Notes: generated by a model from the sequence alone, not told the origin. Shown: positions 17,131 to 26,309, counted from the stretch's first letter. The stretch: DNA of 64,000 nucleotides from Sphingomonas sp. Leaf67 (GCF_001421965.1 NZ_LMLP01000012.1:248805-312804), one strand, 5' to 3'. Made by a program: numbers and translations.

Positions 17131-17574
17131 CTACAAACACCCCAGCCTCGCCGCATCGATCGCGGTCGCGGCGCCCGCCAGCGCATAGACGTCGACGAAC
17201 GGCGCCCCGTTTTCGGCGACGCTCTCGATGCTCATCGACCGGCCACCACGCATCGCCGCGACGATCGCTCGGTCGGTGGCGGTGTCGGGGCTCCACGCAT
17301 CGACCCGCCCGGCCTTCAGCTCGAACCGCCGCTCGCCGATCGCCAGCACCACGCGGGCGCGGTCGCTGCGCACGCGGCTCAACCGGACATGGACCTGCCC
17401 CCGCGCGCCCGCACCGGGCCAGTTGCCGACGCTGGCGAAGGACGCGCCGCCGCGCCCGCGCACCGGGCGGCTGATCGCATAGCAGCGTTTCGGTGCCTCG
17501 TCGCGAAACGCGCCCCAGCGCTGATGGATACCGATCGCCTGCGGTGCTGCCACCGCCAGCAGCAGCGCGATCAA
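17131..17574 (-). CDS. Exported IalB-like protein of unknown function
   Basis: A 147-residue protein with a short hydrophobic N-terminus (about 1-14) that looks like a signal sequence. Only two cysteines are present (Cys31 in KRCYAI and Cys146 near the end), compatible with one disulfide in the periplasm. The layout (WGAF, RCYAI, a central basic beta-rich region) resembles invasion-associated locus B proteins, but similarity is weak to the eye. The start is a TTG at 17574 that overlaps the stop of the histidine-phosphatase gene (TTGA), so it is translationally coupled to it. Confidence 0.6.
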   Translation of the reverse strand: MIALLLAVAAPQAIGIHQRWGAFRDEAPKRCYAISRPVRGRGGASFASVGNWPGAGARGQVHVRLSRVRSDRARVVLAIGERRFELKAGRVDAWSPDTATDRAIVAAMRGGRSMSIESVAENGAPFVDVYALAGAATAIDAARLGCL

Positions 17575-18236
17575 GCCGGTGCCGCCATCGACGGCCCGCC
17601 GCTACCCCGATGCGCGATCGTCTCGCGTCCGCCCTCGATCAGCGCGATCGATCCTTGCGGCAGATCGTCGGCGACCGGCGCGGCGAAGCGCGGATCGACC
17701 GGTATGTCGGTCAGGACGCCGCGCAGTACTCGGCTCGACATGCCGTGCATGATGACCAGACGGTCGCCGAGATCGTCATCGGTATCGCCCGCCCACGCGC
17801 CTACCCGCGCCGCGATCGCGTCATACCATTCGCCGCCCGGCGCGGGGCGGCGATACAGCCGCGCCTCGACATCGAGGAAGTCGGCGTCCGGCCCGGTCAG
17901 TTCGCGATAATAGCGCCCCGACCAGTCGCCCATGCCGATCTCGACCAGCCGGTCGTCACGCCGCGCCGCATGCCAGTCGAGTTCGAGATGTTCGGCGATG
18001 ATCGCCAGCGTCTGCAACGCCCGCCCCGCGCTCGACGCCCACAGCGTCAGCTTCGGCTTCACCCCCAGCAGGTCGCGCAGCGCCGCGCCCATCGCATCGG
18101 CCTGCGCGAAGCCCGTGCGTGTCAGCGGGGTGTGCGGGTGATCGCCCTGCATCCGCTGCGCGATATTGTACACGGTCTCGCCGTGGCGGGCGATGAAATC
18201 GCGTCCCTTGCGGGCGGCGTGGGGATGGATCGTCAT
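17571..18236 (-). CDS. Histidine phosphatase family protein
   Basis: A 221-residue phosphoglycerate-mutase-like phosphatase. The catalytic RHGE motif is at residues 17-20 (FIARHGETVYN). The family's SSAGRALQTL helix, the acidic DDRLVEIGMGDW segment and the second catalytic histidine in VIMHGMSSR are present. It probably hydrolyses a small phosphate ester; the substrate is not predictable. The ATG at 18236 is followed by a normal N-terminus. It is transcribed divergently from an outer-membrane barrel gene and overlaps the IalB-like gene downstream. Confidence 0.88.
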   Translation of the reverse strand: MTIHPHAARKGRDFIARHGETVYNIAQRMQGDHPHTPLTRTGFAQADAMGAALRDLLGVKPKLTLWASSAGRALQTLAIIAEHLELDWHAARRDDRLVEIGMGDWSGRYYRELTGPDADFLDVEARLYRRPAPGGEWYDAIAARVGAWAGDTDDDLGDRLVIMHGMSSRVLRGVLTDIPVDPRFAAPVADDLPQGSIALIEGGRETIAHRGSGGPSMAAPA

Positions 18237-18367
18237 GGTCCTGCTTTCAAGCCCGTGTTGCGCGAATGCAACGGTTTTCGCTGTTTAGGTGAGGTTCATG
18301 CAACGCCCGGCGAATGCGTCCATTGAACCCCGGCGTCCATATGGACGGTGACAATGGAGTTTTGACG

Positions 18368-19027
18368 ATGCGTACCCTCATCCTTGGTCTTGCCGCTGCC
18401 GGCACCGCCCTTTCCGCCGCGCCCGCCATGGCGCAGGACGTGAACCCGGCCTTCACCGGTTTCCGCGTCGGCGCGCTCGCCGGCTATGACGGCATCCGTC
18501 CGGGCAGCACCCAGGATACCGACCTCGATGGCGATAACCAGACGGTCAACGGCCTGCTTTATGGCGTCGATGCCGGGTATGATTTCGCACTGAGCAACTT
18601 CCTCGTCGGTGTCGAAGGCGAATATACCGGATCGACCGGCAAGGTCGAAACCGCGCGCACCGACCCGAACTTCTTCGGTTTCGGCAGCGTGTCGACCGGC
18701 CGCGACCTGTATGTCGGCGCCCGCGCCGGTCTGGTCGTCGCGCCGACCACGCTCGCCTATGTGAAGGGCGGCTACACCAACGCCCGTCTGAACGTGCTGG
18801 CCAGCGACGGCACCGTCGACAGCCGCGAGAATTTCGAACTGAACGGCTACCGCGTGGGTGCCGGCGTCGAACAGGCGATCGGGTCACGCGCCTATGCCAA
18901 GCTTGAATATCGTTATTCGAACTACAACAACGCCGATTTCCAGCGCGTGGATGGCAGCACCACGTCGCAGTTCGACATCGATACCGACCGGCATCAGGTC
19001 GTCGCCGGCGTCGGCATCCGGTTTTGA
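18368..19027 (+). CDS. Outer-membrane beta-barrel protein
   Basis: A 219-residue outer-membrane protein. It has a signal peptide (cut after AMA, residues 20-22) and alternating aromatic strands typical of the OmpA/Omp25-type 8-stranded barrel (LLYGVDAGYDF, LVGVEGEYTG, LYVGARAGLVV, YAKLEYRYSNY). It ends in GIRF, the C-terminal phenylalanine used for barrel insertion. The start is fixed by GGAG at 18355-18358. Similar small porin-like proteins are often abundant surface proteins in alphaproteobacteria. Monocistronic, with two hairpins downstream. Confidence 0.88.
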   Translation: MRTLILGLAAAGTALSAAPAMAQDVNPAFTGFRVGALAGYDGIRPGSTQDTDLDGDNQTVNGLLYGVDAGYDFALSNFLVGVEGEYTGSTGKVETARTDPNFFGFGSVSTGRDLYVGARAGLVVAPTTLAYVKGGYTNARLNVLASDGTVDSRENFELNGYRVGAGVEQAIGSRAYAKLEYRYSNYNNADFQRVDGSTTSQFDIDTDRHQVVAGVGIRF

Positions 19028-19035
19028 TCGTTGAC

Positions 19036-19080
19036 GGGAACGCGCCGATGCGCGTTCCCGCAAGTCGCTCGAGAGAGCGA
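19036..19080 (+). terminator. Paired hairpins after the barrel gene
   Basis: GGGAACGCGC (19036-19045) pairs with GCGCGTTCCC (19050-19059) around a four-base loop, and a second stem GTCGCTC/GAGCGAC follows at about 19064-19081. No T-run is present. Position suggests transcript termination or protection. Confidence 0.5.
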
Positions 19081-19241
19081 CCAGACCGCACCCGTTTACA
19101 TCCCGGTAACCAAGTTGCGCGAGGAGGGTCGGAGCAGTTTGCGCCGGCCCTTCTTTGCGCTAGACACGCTGCTCGGTTTTCTAAGGGGTCGGCACCGAAT
19201 CCGCCGGCCCGAGTGCGAGCGCATCCGCGCGGGGGAACATC

Positions 19242-20354
19242 ATGAAGGCGACGATCGAACGCGCGACCCTGTTGAAGGGCCTCAGCCACGTCCAGTCGGT
19301 GGTCGAGCGGCGCAATACCATCCCCATCCTGTCGAACGTGTTGATCGAGGCCGGCGAATCGACGCTGCGCCTGATGGCGACCGACCTCGACCTGCAGATC
19401 GACGAGACGATCGCGGCAGCCATCGATCAGCAGGGCGCGATCACCGTATCGGCGCACACGCTGTTCGACATCGCGCGCAAGCTGCCCGATGGTGCGCAGG
19501 TGCAATTGTCGGCGGCCGAAGGGCGGCTGACCGTGGTGGCCGGGCGCGCGCGCTTCAGCCTCGCGACGTTGCCGCGCGACGATTTCCCGGTGATCGCCGA
19601 GGGCGAGCTGCCGACCCAGTTCGAACTGCCCGCGACGACGCTGAAGGCGATCATCGACAAGACACGCTTCGCGATCTCGACCGAGGAAACGCGCTATTAT
19701 CTCAACGGCATCTTCCTGCATGTCGCCGAAAATGACGGCAAACCGGTGCTGAAGGCCGCCGCGACCGACGGCCACCGCCTCGCGCGGATGACGGTCGACC
19801 GGCCCGAGGGCGCGGAAAAGATGCCCGACGTCATCGTCCCGCGCAAATGCGTCGCCGAACTGCGCAAGCTGCTCGACGAGGTCGATGGCTCGGTCGGTGT
19901 GTCGCTGTCGGGCAGCAAGATCCGCTTCGATCTGGGGCAGGCGATCCTGACCAGCAAGCTGATCGACGGCACCTTCCCCGATTATTCGCGCGTCATCCCG
20001 ACCGCGAACGACAAGCTGCTGAAGCTCGATCCGAAGAGCTTCATGGCCGGCGTCGACCGCGTGTCGACCATTGCCACCGAAAAGACCCGCGCGGTGAAGA
20101 TGGCGCTCGACCGCGACAAGATCACCCTGTCGGTGACCAGCCCCGAAAACGGCGCGGCGGCGGAGGAAGTGCCCGGCGAATATACCGCGCTCCCCTTCGA
20201 AATCGGCTTCAACAGCCGCTATCTGCTCGACATTCTCGGGCAGATCGACAGCGACCTGTGCGAAGTCCATCTGTCGGACGCCGCCGCCCCGACGCTGATC
20301 CGCGAGAATGACGCGTCGCCCGCGCTCTATGTGCTGATGCCGATGCGCGTCTGA
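19242..20354 (+). CDS. dnaN: DNA polymerase III beta subunit (sliding clamp)
   Basis: Ring-shaped clamp that tethers the replicative polymerase to DNA. The 370-residue length and three repeated clamp domains are typical, with the family segments VVERRNTIPILSNV, FDIARKLPDG, TDGHRLA and the C-terminal LMPMRV. GGGGGAA upstream of ATG 19242 is the ribosome site. It is not next to dnaA, recF or gyrB here, and no DnaA-box cluster is seen nearby, so this is not evidence for the replication origin. Confidence 0.97.
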   Translation: MKATIERATLLKGLSHVQSVVERRNTIPILSNVLIEAGESTLRLMATDLDLQIDETIAAAIDQQGAITVSAHTLFDIARKLPDGAQVQLSAAEGRLTVVAGRARFSLATLPRDDFPVIAEGELPTQFELPATTLKAIIDKTRFAISTEETRYYLNGIFLHVAENDGKPVLKAAATDGHRLARMTVDRPEGAEKMPDVIVPRKCVAELRKLLDEVDGSVGVSLSGSKIRFDLGQAILTSKLIDGTFPDYSRVIPTANDKLLKLDPKSFMAGVDRVSTIATEKTRAVKMALDRDKITLSVTSPENGAAAEEVPGEYTALPFEIGFNSRYLLDILGQIDSDLCEVHLSDAAAPTLIRENDASPALYVLMPMRV

Positions 20355-20364
20355 ACCATATGCT

Positions 20365-20473
20365 GTCCCCTCCCTGACGAGGGAGGGGTTAGGGGTGGGT
20401 CGGCTAGCGAGGCAAGGTTACGCCCGCCAACCGGCCAACCCACCCCCGACCCCTCCCTTGTCAGGGAGGGGAG
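20365..20473. repeat. Family E palindromic element, copy 1
   Basis: CCCCTCCCTGACGAGGGAGGG-like hairpins at both ends (about 20367-20388 and 20441-20472) flank a centre, and the outer arms GGGGTGGGT and ACCCACCCC pair. It lies between dnaN and sppA. Related units occur at 41984-42012, 45314-45366, 61115-61168 and, unusually, inside ileS at 30567-30613. Confidence 0.75.
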
Positions 20474-20563
20474 GTCATCCCCAGGCTGCGTCGTCCCAAA
20501 ATCTTCATTTACTCGCCCGGCCATCCGGCTATTTATCGCTAGACGATAAACGAAGGAATTGCC

Positions 20564-22447
20564 GTGAAACTGGTCCGGGGTGCGTGGAAGCTGCTGGTCG
20601 GGATCAAGGACGCACTGGTCCTGTTCCTGCTGCTGCTGTTCTTCGGCAGCCTGTTCGCTGCCCTGTCGACCCGGCCCAATACGCGGGTGACCGATGGCGC
20701 ACTGTTGCTCGACCTGTCGGGATCGATCGTCGAGCAACCCGCCGAGACCGATCCGGTCGCGGTGCTGAGCGGCCAGCCGGTCGCCCAGCAATTGCGGCTG
20801 CGCGACGTGGTCCGCGCGCTCGATGCGGCAAAGGGCGATGCGCGGGTCAAGGTCGTCGTGCTCGACCTCGACAAATTCGCCGGCGGCTATCCGTCGACGC
20901 TGGCCGAGGTCGGCGATGCCGTGCGCCGCGTCCGCGACGCGGGCAAGCCGGTGCTGGCCTATGCCACGCTCTACACCGATGGCGGCTATCGCATCGCGTC
21001 GAACGCCAGCGAGATCTGGCAGAATCCGTTCGGCGGCACGCTGTTCCGCGGCCCCGGCGGGTCGCAGCCTTATTACAAGGCCCTGATCGACCGGCTGGGC
21101 GTCAACGCGCACGTCTACCGCGTCGGCCAGTTCAAGTCGGCGGTCGAACCCTTCACCCGCGCCGACCAGTCCGAACCGGCCCGCGCCGCCAATCAGGCGC
21201 TGTACGGCGCGATCTTCGACCAATGGCGCGCGGCGGTTCAAAAGGCGCGGCCCAAAGCGCAGCTCGACGCCTTCCTGACCCGCCCGGCGGAAACGGTGCA
21301 GGCGGCGGGCGGCGATATCGCGCAGGCCAATCTGCGCGGCGGGCTGATCGACCAGCTCGGCGACCGCATCGCGTTCGGCAAGCGCGTCGCGGCGCTGGGC
21401 GGTGAGGATGCGGGCAAGGCAGCGGGCAGTTTCCGCACGATCAAATATGACAACTGGCTGGCAGCGAACCCGGTCCCGACCGGCGGCGACGCAGTGGGCG
21501 TCATCACCGTCGCCGGCACGATCGTCGATGGCGAGGCGAAGGCCGGTACGGCGGGCGGCGACACCATCGCCAAGCTGCTGCTCGACGGGCTCGCCACCAA
21601 AAACCTCAAGGCACTGGTCGTCCGCGTCGATTCGCCGGGCGGATCGGTGCTGGCCTCCGAACGCATCCGGCAGGCGATCCTGCAGGCCAAGCAGGTCGCG
21701 AAGATCCCGGTCGTGGTGTCGATGGGCGGCCTTGCCGCATCGGGCGGCTATTGGGTGTCGACGCCGGGCGACGTGATCTTCGCCGAACCCAATACCATCA
21801 CCGGGTCGATCGGCGTGTTCGGCGTCATCCCGACCTTCGAAAACACGCTGGCGAAGATCGGCGTCACTGCCGACGGCGTCGCCACCACCCCCTTGAGCGG
21901 CCAGCCCGACGTGATGCGCGGCACCAGCCCGGCCTTCGACGCGATCATGCAGGGCAATGTCGAGGATATCTATCGCCGCTTCACCGGCCTCGTCGCCACT
22001 TCGCGCAAGCTGACGCCGCAGCGCGTCGACCAGATCGGGCAGGGCCGGGTGTGGGACGGCGGCACCGCGCGCCAACTGGGCCTCGTCGACCGCTTCGGCA
22101 ATCTGAACGATGCCGTCGCCGAGGCGGCCCGCCGTGCGAAGCTCGACCCGGCCAGTGCCCGAGCGGTCTATCTCGACCGCGAACCCAGCGCCTATGAAAA
22201 GCTGCTGAAAAGCTTCGCCGATCGGGAGAAGGGCGAGACGACCGATGCCGCCACCGACCTGCTCGGGGCTGCCGCGATCGAACAGCGCGCGTTGATGGCG
22301 CAGGCGCTGGGCGATGCCCGACGGATGCTGACCGCACGGACCGGCGTGCAGGCACGCTGCCTCGAATGCGCCGGGCTGGGACCGGTGACGGTGTCGGCGG
22401 ACGATGCGTCGCTGCTCGACCTGATCGTGGCGCGGCTGTTCCGATGA
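20564..22447 (+). CDS. sppA: Signal peptide peptidase SppA, 67K type
   Basis: Inner-membrane serine protease that degrades signal-peptide remnants. The 627-residue protein has an N-terminal membrane helix (about 17-35) and the tandem S49 domains of the long form. The Ser/Lys dyad is split between repeats as in E. coli SppA: Lys191 in QFKSAVEP and Ser393 in GGLAASGGYW. The start is a GTG at 20564 with AAGGA nine bases upstream. Its stop overlaps the start of the acetyltransferase gene (ATGA), so the two are coupled. Confidence 0.94.
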   Translation: MKLVRGAWKLLVGIKDALVLFLLLLFFGSLFAALSTRPNTRVTDGALLLDLSGSIVEQPAETDPVAVLSGQPVAQQLRLRDVVRALDAAKGDARVKVVVLDLDKFAGGYPSTLAEVGDAVRRVRDAGKPVLAYATLYTDGGYRIASNASEIWQNPFGGTLFRGPGGSQPYYKALIDRLGVNAHVYRVGQFKSAVEPFTRADQSEPARAANQALYGAIFDQWRAAVQKARPKAQLDAFLTRPAETVQAAGGDIAQANLRGGLIDQLGDRIAFGKRVAALGGEDAGKAAGSFRTIKYDNWLAANPVPTGGDAVGVITVAGTIVDGEAKAGTAGGDTIAKLLLDGLATKNLKALVVRVDSPGGSVLASERIRQAILQAKQVAKIPVVVSMGGLAASGGYWVSTPGDVIFAEPNTITGSIGVFGVIPTFENTLAKIGVTADGVATTPLSGQPDVMRGTSPAFDAIMQGNVEDIYRRFTGLVATSRKLTPQRVDQIGQGRVWDGGTARQLGLVDRFGNLNDAVAEAARRAKLDPASARAVYLDREPSAYEKLLKSFADREKGETTDAATDLLGAAAIEQRALMAQALGDARRMLTARTGVQARCLECAGLGPVTVSADDASLLDLIVARLFR

Positions 22448-23007
22448 TCGCGATCCGTGCCGCCCGGCCTGAGGACGCCGCTGCGATCGCCGCGATCTAT
22501 GCGCCCTATGTGCTGGGCGGCACGGTATCGTTCGAAACCGACGCCCCCGACACGCGCGCGATCCGCCACCGCATGGCCGCGAGCGACGGTTTCTATCCGT
22601 GGCTGGTCGCGACCACCGGGGAGGCGGGGGGCGATGCGGTGCTCGGCTATGCCTATGCGACGAAGTTCCGCGAGCGCCCGGCCTATCGCTATGTCGTCGA
22701 AACCTCGATCTACATGGCCGGCAGCGCGCAGCAGCGCGGGACCGGGCGGCTGTTGTACGAAGCGTTGATCGATACCCTGCGCGCGCAGGGGTTCACGCAG
22801 GCGATCGGCGTGCTGTCGCTGCCCAACGACGCCTCGATCACGCTGCACGAGGCGGTCGGCTTCCGCCGCGCCGGCGTGTACCGTGAGGTCGGGTTCAAAC
22901 AGGGCCGCTGGATCGATGTCGGCTTCTGGCAATGCCGGCTGAACGACGGCACCGTGCCACCGACCGAACCCCGCCCGTTCCGCGATGTCGGCGTGGTACG
23001 GGGCTGA
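22444..23007 (+). CDS. GNAT acetyltransferase, phosphinothricin acetyltransferase-like
   Basis: A 187-residue acetyl-CoA-dependent N-acetyltransferase. It matches the Pat/Bar/YncA group in the N-terminal IRAARPEDAAAIAAIYAPYV, the TVSFET segment, the acetyl-CoA loop (QQRGTGRLLYEALI, about 99-112) and the C-terminal GFKQGRWIDVGFWQ. Members acetylate small amines such as phosphinothricin, methionine sulfone or toxic amino-acid analogues. Translationally coupled to sppA by a four-base overlap. The true substrate is unknown. Confidence 0.87.
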   Translation: MIAIRAARPEDAAAIAAIYAPYVLGGTVSFETDAPDTRAIRHRMAASDGFYPWLVATTGEAGGDAVLGYAYATKFRERPAYRYVVETSIYMAGSAQQRGTGRLLYEALIDTLRAQGFTQAIGVLSLPNDASITLHEAVGFRRAGVYREVGFKQGRWIDVGFWQCRLNDGTVPPTEPRPFRDVGVVRG

Positions 23008-23036
23008 AGTTCGCCTCCCGACGGATCCACACCCAC

Positions 23037-23157
23037 CCGTTCGGTTCGAGCAGCTTCGAGCTTGTCGAGAAGCGTCCGTCGAGAACGCGCCGCCTAAGGG
23101 CACCCCCTTCTCGACTACAGTTCTCGACAGGCTCGAACCTCCGCTCGAAGCAAACGG
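23037..23157 (+). repeat. Family B element, copy 1
   Basis: About 120 bases starting CCGTTCGGTTCGAGCAG and ending GCTCGAAGCAAACGG, with internal complementary arms (CTTGTCGAGAAG with CTTCTCGAC; GGTTCGAGC with GCTCGAACC). Two more copies in the same orientation are at 24846-24968 and 28013-28132. Confidence 0.85.
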
Positions 23158-23225
23158 AAGGGGAAGGGAATGAGAAAAACGACTGCAACGGATCGGAAGA
23201 CACCGGGCCCCATCAACGACCGTTC

Positions 23226-23332
23226 ATGCCGAGTAGGGACTGAGCTTGTCGAAGGCCCGTATCGAAGCACCTGCCCCAAACGATCCTTCGATACGCCCCT
23301 TCGACAAGCGCAGGACTACTGAGGATAAGCGG
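23226..23332. repeat. Family C element, copy 1
   Basis: An inverted repeat with arms of the type GACTGAGCTTGTCGAAGG and CCTTCGATACG/CTTCGACAAGC. A second copy is at 27885-28001. Confidence 0.8.
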
Positions 23333-23357
23333 AAACGGTCAAGAAACTTGGGGCCCC

Positions 23358-23987
23358 CTACCGCTTCCCCCGATACGCCGGCAACGCGATCCGGAACCGG
23401 ATCGCCGCCCCGCGCAGCGCGAAGCCCGCCGTCGCCGCCGGCAGCGCCGCCACGAACGGCGGGAGTCCGCAAGCGACCAGCACGACATGCAGCCCCGCCG
23501 CCAGCGCCGCCGCCGTCACATACAGTTCCGGCCGCATCAGGATCGACGGTACGCCCGCCAGCACGTCGCGCAGGATGCCGCCGACGCACGCGGTCAGCAC
23601 CCCCATCACCGCCGCCTGCAACGGTGGCACGCCATAGGTCAGCGCCTTGGCCGCGCCGAACACGCCGTACGCCGCCAACCCCGCCGCATCGAGCCAGTCG
23701 AGTGCCTTGTCGCGCCACCAGTGTTCGGGGGTGATCCATACCAGCATCGCCATGCCGACACAGATCGCCGCTACCGGCGATCCATGGACCCAGAAGACCG
23801 GTGCTCCGATCAACAGGTCGCGCACCGTGCCACCGCCGACTCCGGTGATCAGCGCGAAGAACGCCGCCGTGACGAACGTCTGCGCCGCCCGGGTCGCCGC
23901 CAGCGCCCCCGACGCCGCGAACACCGCGATACCGATCATGTCGAGCGCCCCGAGCATCTGCCCCAGCGCCTGCGGAGAAGGAACCAT
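23358..23987 (-). CDS. TRIC-type cation channel family protein (UPF0126)
   Basis: A 209-residue membrane protein with about seven hydrophobic helices. Two internally repeated signatures, GVGGGTVRDLLIG (about 48-60) and CVGGILRDVLAGVP (about 133-146), are the family's hallmark. Bacterial members form trimeric potassium-permeable channels. It starts at ATG 23987 and is divergent from the DUF1275 gene. No operon partner is seen. Confidence 0.88.
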   Translation of the reverse strand: MVPSPQALGQMLGALDMIGIAVFAASGALAATRAAQTFVTAAFFALITGVGGGTVRDLLIGAPVFWVHGSPVAAICVGMAMLVWITPEHWWRDKALDWLDAAGLAAYGVFGAAKALTYGVPPLQAAVMGVLTACVGGILRDVLAGVPSILMRPELYVTAAALAAGLHVVLVACGLPPFVAALPAATAGFALRGAAIRFRIALPAYRGKR

Positions 23988-24164
23988 GGCGTCTCGCTAA
24001 CGTACCGCAGGGGAAGAGTCCGTTTCAAAAGCATGCGGGCCGGTCGGTTTTTCTCGATCGTTCCTTGGTCGCCACGCCGGCACCGGTGCGTAAAGCCGAT
24101 GGAGGTCGAGTCGGCCGCGCCCCGCCCTTGCCGCACCACCGCCCGATCGGGCAAAGGAACCGCC

Positions 24165-24821
24165 ATGCGACGCCTGTCCTCCGCTGCCACGCTCACCACC
24201 GTCCTGCTGGCCACGCTGGCCGGTATCGTCGACGCGCTGGCGTTCAGCGGGCTGGGCGGCTTCTTCGCTTCGTTCATGAGCGGCAATTCGACGCGCTTCG
24301 GGGTCGGCCTCGCCCATGGCTGGGACTATGCGGCCGCGACGGCCGCCGCGCTGGTGTTGTCGTTCGTCGCCGGGGCGATGCTTGGCACCATCGCCGGCGC
24401 GGCAGCGGCCGAGCGGCTGGGGCAGGCGCGTCGGGCGGAGGCGGTGATGGGTGTCGTCACCCTGCTGCTCGCGATCGGCGCGGCGATGGCCACCTTTGCA
24501 CCGCTGACGCTTGCCATGCTGCTGCTTGCCGCGGCGATGGGTGCGCAGAACGGCGTCGTCGCGCCCGATGGCGAGGTGCGGATCGGCCTCACCTATATGA
24601 CCGGCACGCTGGTCCGCATCGGCCAGCGCGCCGCACGGCGGCTGCTCGGCGACCGCTCGGCGCCGGGGGTGCGTCGCGACGTTCTCCTGTGGCTGGGCTT
24701 CGTGGCGGGGGTGACGATCGGTGCGATCGGCTGGGGCTGGCTGGGGCTGGCGGCATTATGGGTCGTCGCCGCCCTGTCGGCGCTGCTGACGATGCTGGTC
24801 GCCCGCGTCGACCTGCGATAG
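24165..24821 (+). CDS. DUF1275 (YoaK-like) membrane protein
   Basis: A 218-residue protein with about six membrane helices. The family signature is GIVDALAFSGLGGFFASFMSGNSTRFG near the N-terminus (about 17-43) and the AAMGAQNGV and LTYMTGTLVRIG segments in the middle. Its role is unknown, though it has been suggested to be a transporter. ATG 24165 has AAAGGA at 24153-24158; the frame is open far upstream but that part is antisense to the TRIC-type gene. Confidence 0.85.
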   Translation: MRRLSSAATLTTVLLATLAGIVDALAFSGLGGFFASFMSGNSTRFGVGLAHGWDYAAATAAALVLSFVAGAMLGTIAGAAAAERLGQARRAEAVMGVVTLLLAIGAAMATFAPLTLAMLLLAAAMGAQNGVVAPDGEVRIGLTYMTGTLVRIGQRAARRLLGDRSAPGVRRDVLLWLGFVAGVTIGAIGWGWLGLAALWVVAALSALLTMLVARVDLR

Positions 24822-24845
24822 CTGCCTGTCCCCGCCCTTTCCCCA

Positions 24846-24968
24846 ATCCGTTCGGTTCGAGCAGCTTCGAGCCCGTCGAGAAGCGTCCGTCGAGAACTTG
24901 GTCGTTGGAGGCGCCCCCTTCTCGACTTCGGTTCTTGACAGGCTCGAACCTACGCTCGAAGCAAACGG
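24846..24968 (+). repeat. Family B element, copy 2
   Basis: Same 120-base unit as at 23037, between the convergent DUF1275 and divK genes. It could serve as a shared terminator structure. Confidence 0.85.
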
Positions 24969-24994
24969 GGGTAATGGGAGGAGAAAGCGGAACC

Positions 24995-25375
24995 CTAAGC
25001 CGCCCCCTCGGTCGGCAACAACCCGCGCACTTCGCCGATGAACCGCACCACCGAAATCGGTTTGGTCACATAGGCATTGGCCCCCGCACCGCGCACCCGG
25101 TCCTCGTCGTCGCGCCCCGAATAGGCGGTGACCGCCATGATCGGGATCGTCCGCAGCCGGCTATCGCCCTTCAGCATCGTGATGAGTTCGAGGCCGGTCA
25201 TATGCGGCAGCTGGATATCGGTGATGATCAGGTCGGGCAGAAAGGCGCGCGCCCGCGTCACCGCCTCCCGCCCATCGCGCACCGGTTCGGTGTCGTACCC
25301 GTGCGCGCGCAACAGGTCGCAGAACAGTTTCAGGTTGAGTTCGTTGTCCTCGACAACGAGTACCCTTTTTGCCAC
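24995..25375 (-). CDS. divK: Single-domain response regulator DivK
   Basis: A 126-residue receiver domain with no output domain. Phosphoacceptor Asp53 (TDIQLP), acidic pocket Glu9-Asp10 and Lys105 in TKPIS are in the exact positions found in Caulobacter DivK. The start VEDNELNLKLFCDLLRAHGY region also closely follows DivK. In alphaproteobacteria DivK controls the CtrA cell-cycle pathway through DivJ, PleC and DivL. The start is a GTG at 25375; no better ATG is in frame. It is divergent from a DUF3572 gene, a common alphaproteobacterial neighbourhood, which supports the assignment. Confidence 0.88.
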   Translation of the reverse strand: MAKRVLVVEDNELNLKLFCDLLRAHGYDTEPVRDGREAVTRARAFLPDLIITDIQLPHMTGLELITMLKGDSRLRTIPIMAVTAYSGRDDEDRVRGAGANAYVTKPISVVRFIGEVRGLLPTEGAA

Positions 25376-25416
25376 GCGCGTTGCATCCCCTGATGGTTCC
25401 AACGACGGTGTAAGCG

Positions 25417-25689
25417 ATGCGACAGCGCGAGACAAATCAAGACGCGGCAACCTTGGCGTTACAAGCACTTGGCTGGGTGATCGGCGATGCGACCCGTGCC
25501 TCGCGCTTCCTCGCGCTGACCGGCATCGACCCCGCCGATCTGCGCGCGCGGGCCGGTGAGCCGTCGTTTCTGGTGCAGGTCGTCGCCCATCTCGAATCCC
25601 ATGAACCCGATCTGCTGGCCTGTGCCGATGCGCTGAATGTGCCGCCCGCGGCGTTGGTGCAGGCCCGCGCCGAACTGGAGACCGCATGA
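25417..25689 (+). CDS. DUF3572 family protein
   Basis: A 90-residue acidic helical protein of the DUF3572 family, widespread in alphaproteobacteria next to divK. The family pattern is seen in ALQALGWVIGDATRASRFLALTGIDPADLR, then FLVQVVAHLESHEPDLLACA. Function unknown. It is divergent from divK with a 41-base gap that must hold both promoters. Its stop overlaps the start of the HAD gene (ATGA at 25686-25689). Confidence 0.85.
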   Translation: MRQRETNQDAATLALQALGWVIGDATRASRFLALTGIDPADLRARAGEPSFLVQVVAHLESHEPDLLACADALNVPPAALVQARAELETA

Positions 25690-26309
25690 AACCGCTGCTC
25701 ATCACCGATTGCGACGAAGTCCTGCTGCACATGGTTCGCCATTTCGGCACTTGGCTGAAGGATGCGCACGCGATCGATTTCCGCCTGCACGGGGGCGGCT
25801 TCGCCGAATCCATGACCCGCGCCGACGGTACGACGCTCGAACCGTTGGAGATGTGGGGAATGCTCGACGGGTTCTTCCCCGGCGAGATGGCGCGCCAGAC
25901 GCTGGTACCGCATGCCCGCGAAGCGCTGGCGGTGCTCGCCGAACAGGCGGACATCGTCGTCTTGACCAACTTGCAGGATCATTGCCGCACCCACCGCATC
26001 GATCAGCTGGCAACGCACGGCATCGTCCACCGCGTCGAATGCAATCAGGGCGGCAAGGGCCCCCCGGTCGCGCGGCTGGTCGCGGAATATGATCCCAGCG
26101 TCACCGTGTTCGTCGACGACCTCGCCGTGCATCATCAATCGGTCGCCGACACCGCGCCGGACGTGTTCCGCCTGCACATGGTGTCCGAACCCGACCTCGC
26201 CGTCCATGTCCCGCCGGCCCCCGCCGCCCATGCCCGCATCGACGACTGGGTGGAGTCCAGGGGCTGGATCGAGGCACGGTTTGCCGAAGGACGCCCGGCA
26301 CAGGCTTGA
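25686..26309 (+). CDS. HAD-superfamily hydrolase-like protein
   Basis: A 207-residue HAD-fold protein. Motif I is ITDCDEVLLH (Asp8 and Asp10), motif II is VVLTNLQDH, and motif IV is VFVDDLAVHH, so the catalytic acids are in place for a phosphatase. A basic segment NQGGKG precedes motif IV as motif III. The substrate is unknown. It overlaps the DUF3572 gene by four bases and is followed 32 bases later by ridA, so the three are probably one operon. Confidence 0.83.
   Translation: MKPLLITDCDEVLLHMVRHFGTWLKDAHAIDFRLHGGGFAESMTRADGTTLEPLEMWGMLDGFFPGEMARQTLVPHAREALAVLAEQADIVVLTNLQDHCRTHRIDQLATHGIVHRVECNQGGKGPPVARLVAEYDPSVTVFVDDLAVHHQSVADTAPDVFRLHMVSEPDLAVHVPPAPAAHARIDDWVESRGWIEARFAEGRPAQA

Larger units (their letters stand above)
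23008..23357. other. Repeat-filled gap, no gene
   Basis: The 350 bases between the acetyltransferase and TRIC-type genes hold a family B element (23037-23157), a short linker and a family C element (23226-23332). I see no convincing gene here. Confidence 0.7.

Noticed and set aside
19028..19241. Region before dnaN considered as a replication origin
   Set aside because: No DnaA-box cluster or AT-rich unwinding tract, and dnaA, recF and gyrB are not adjacent.
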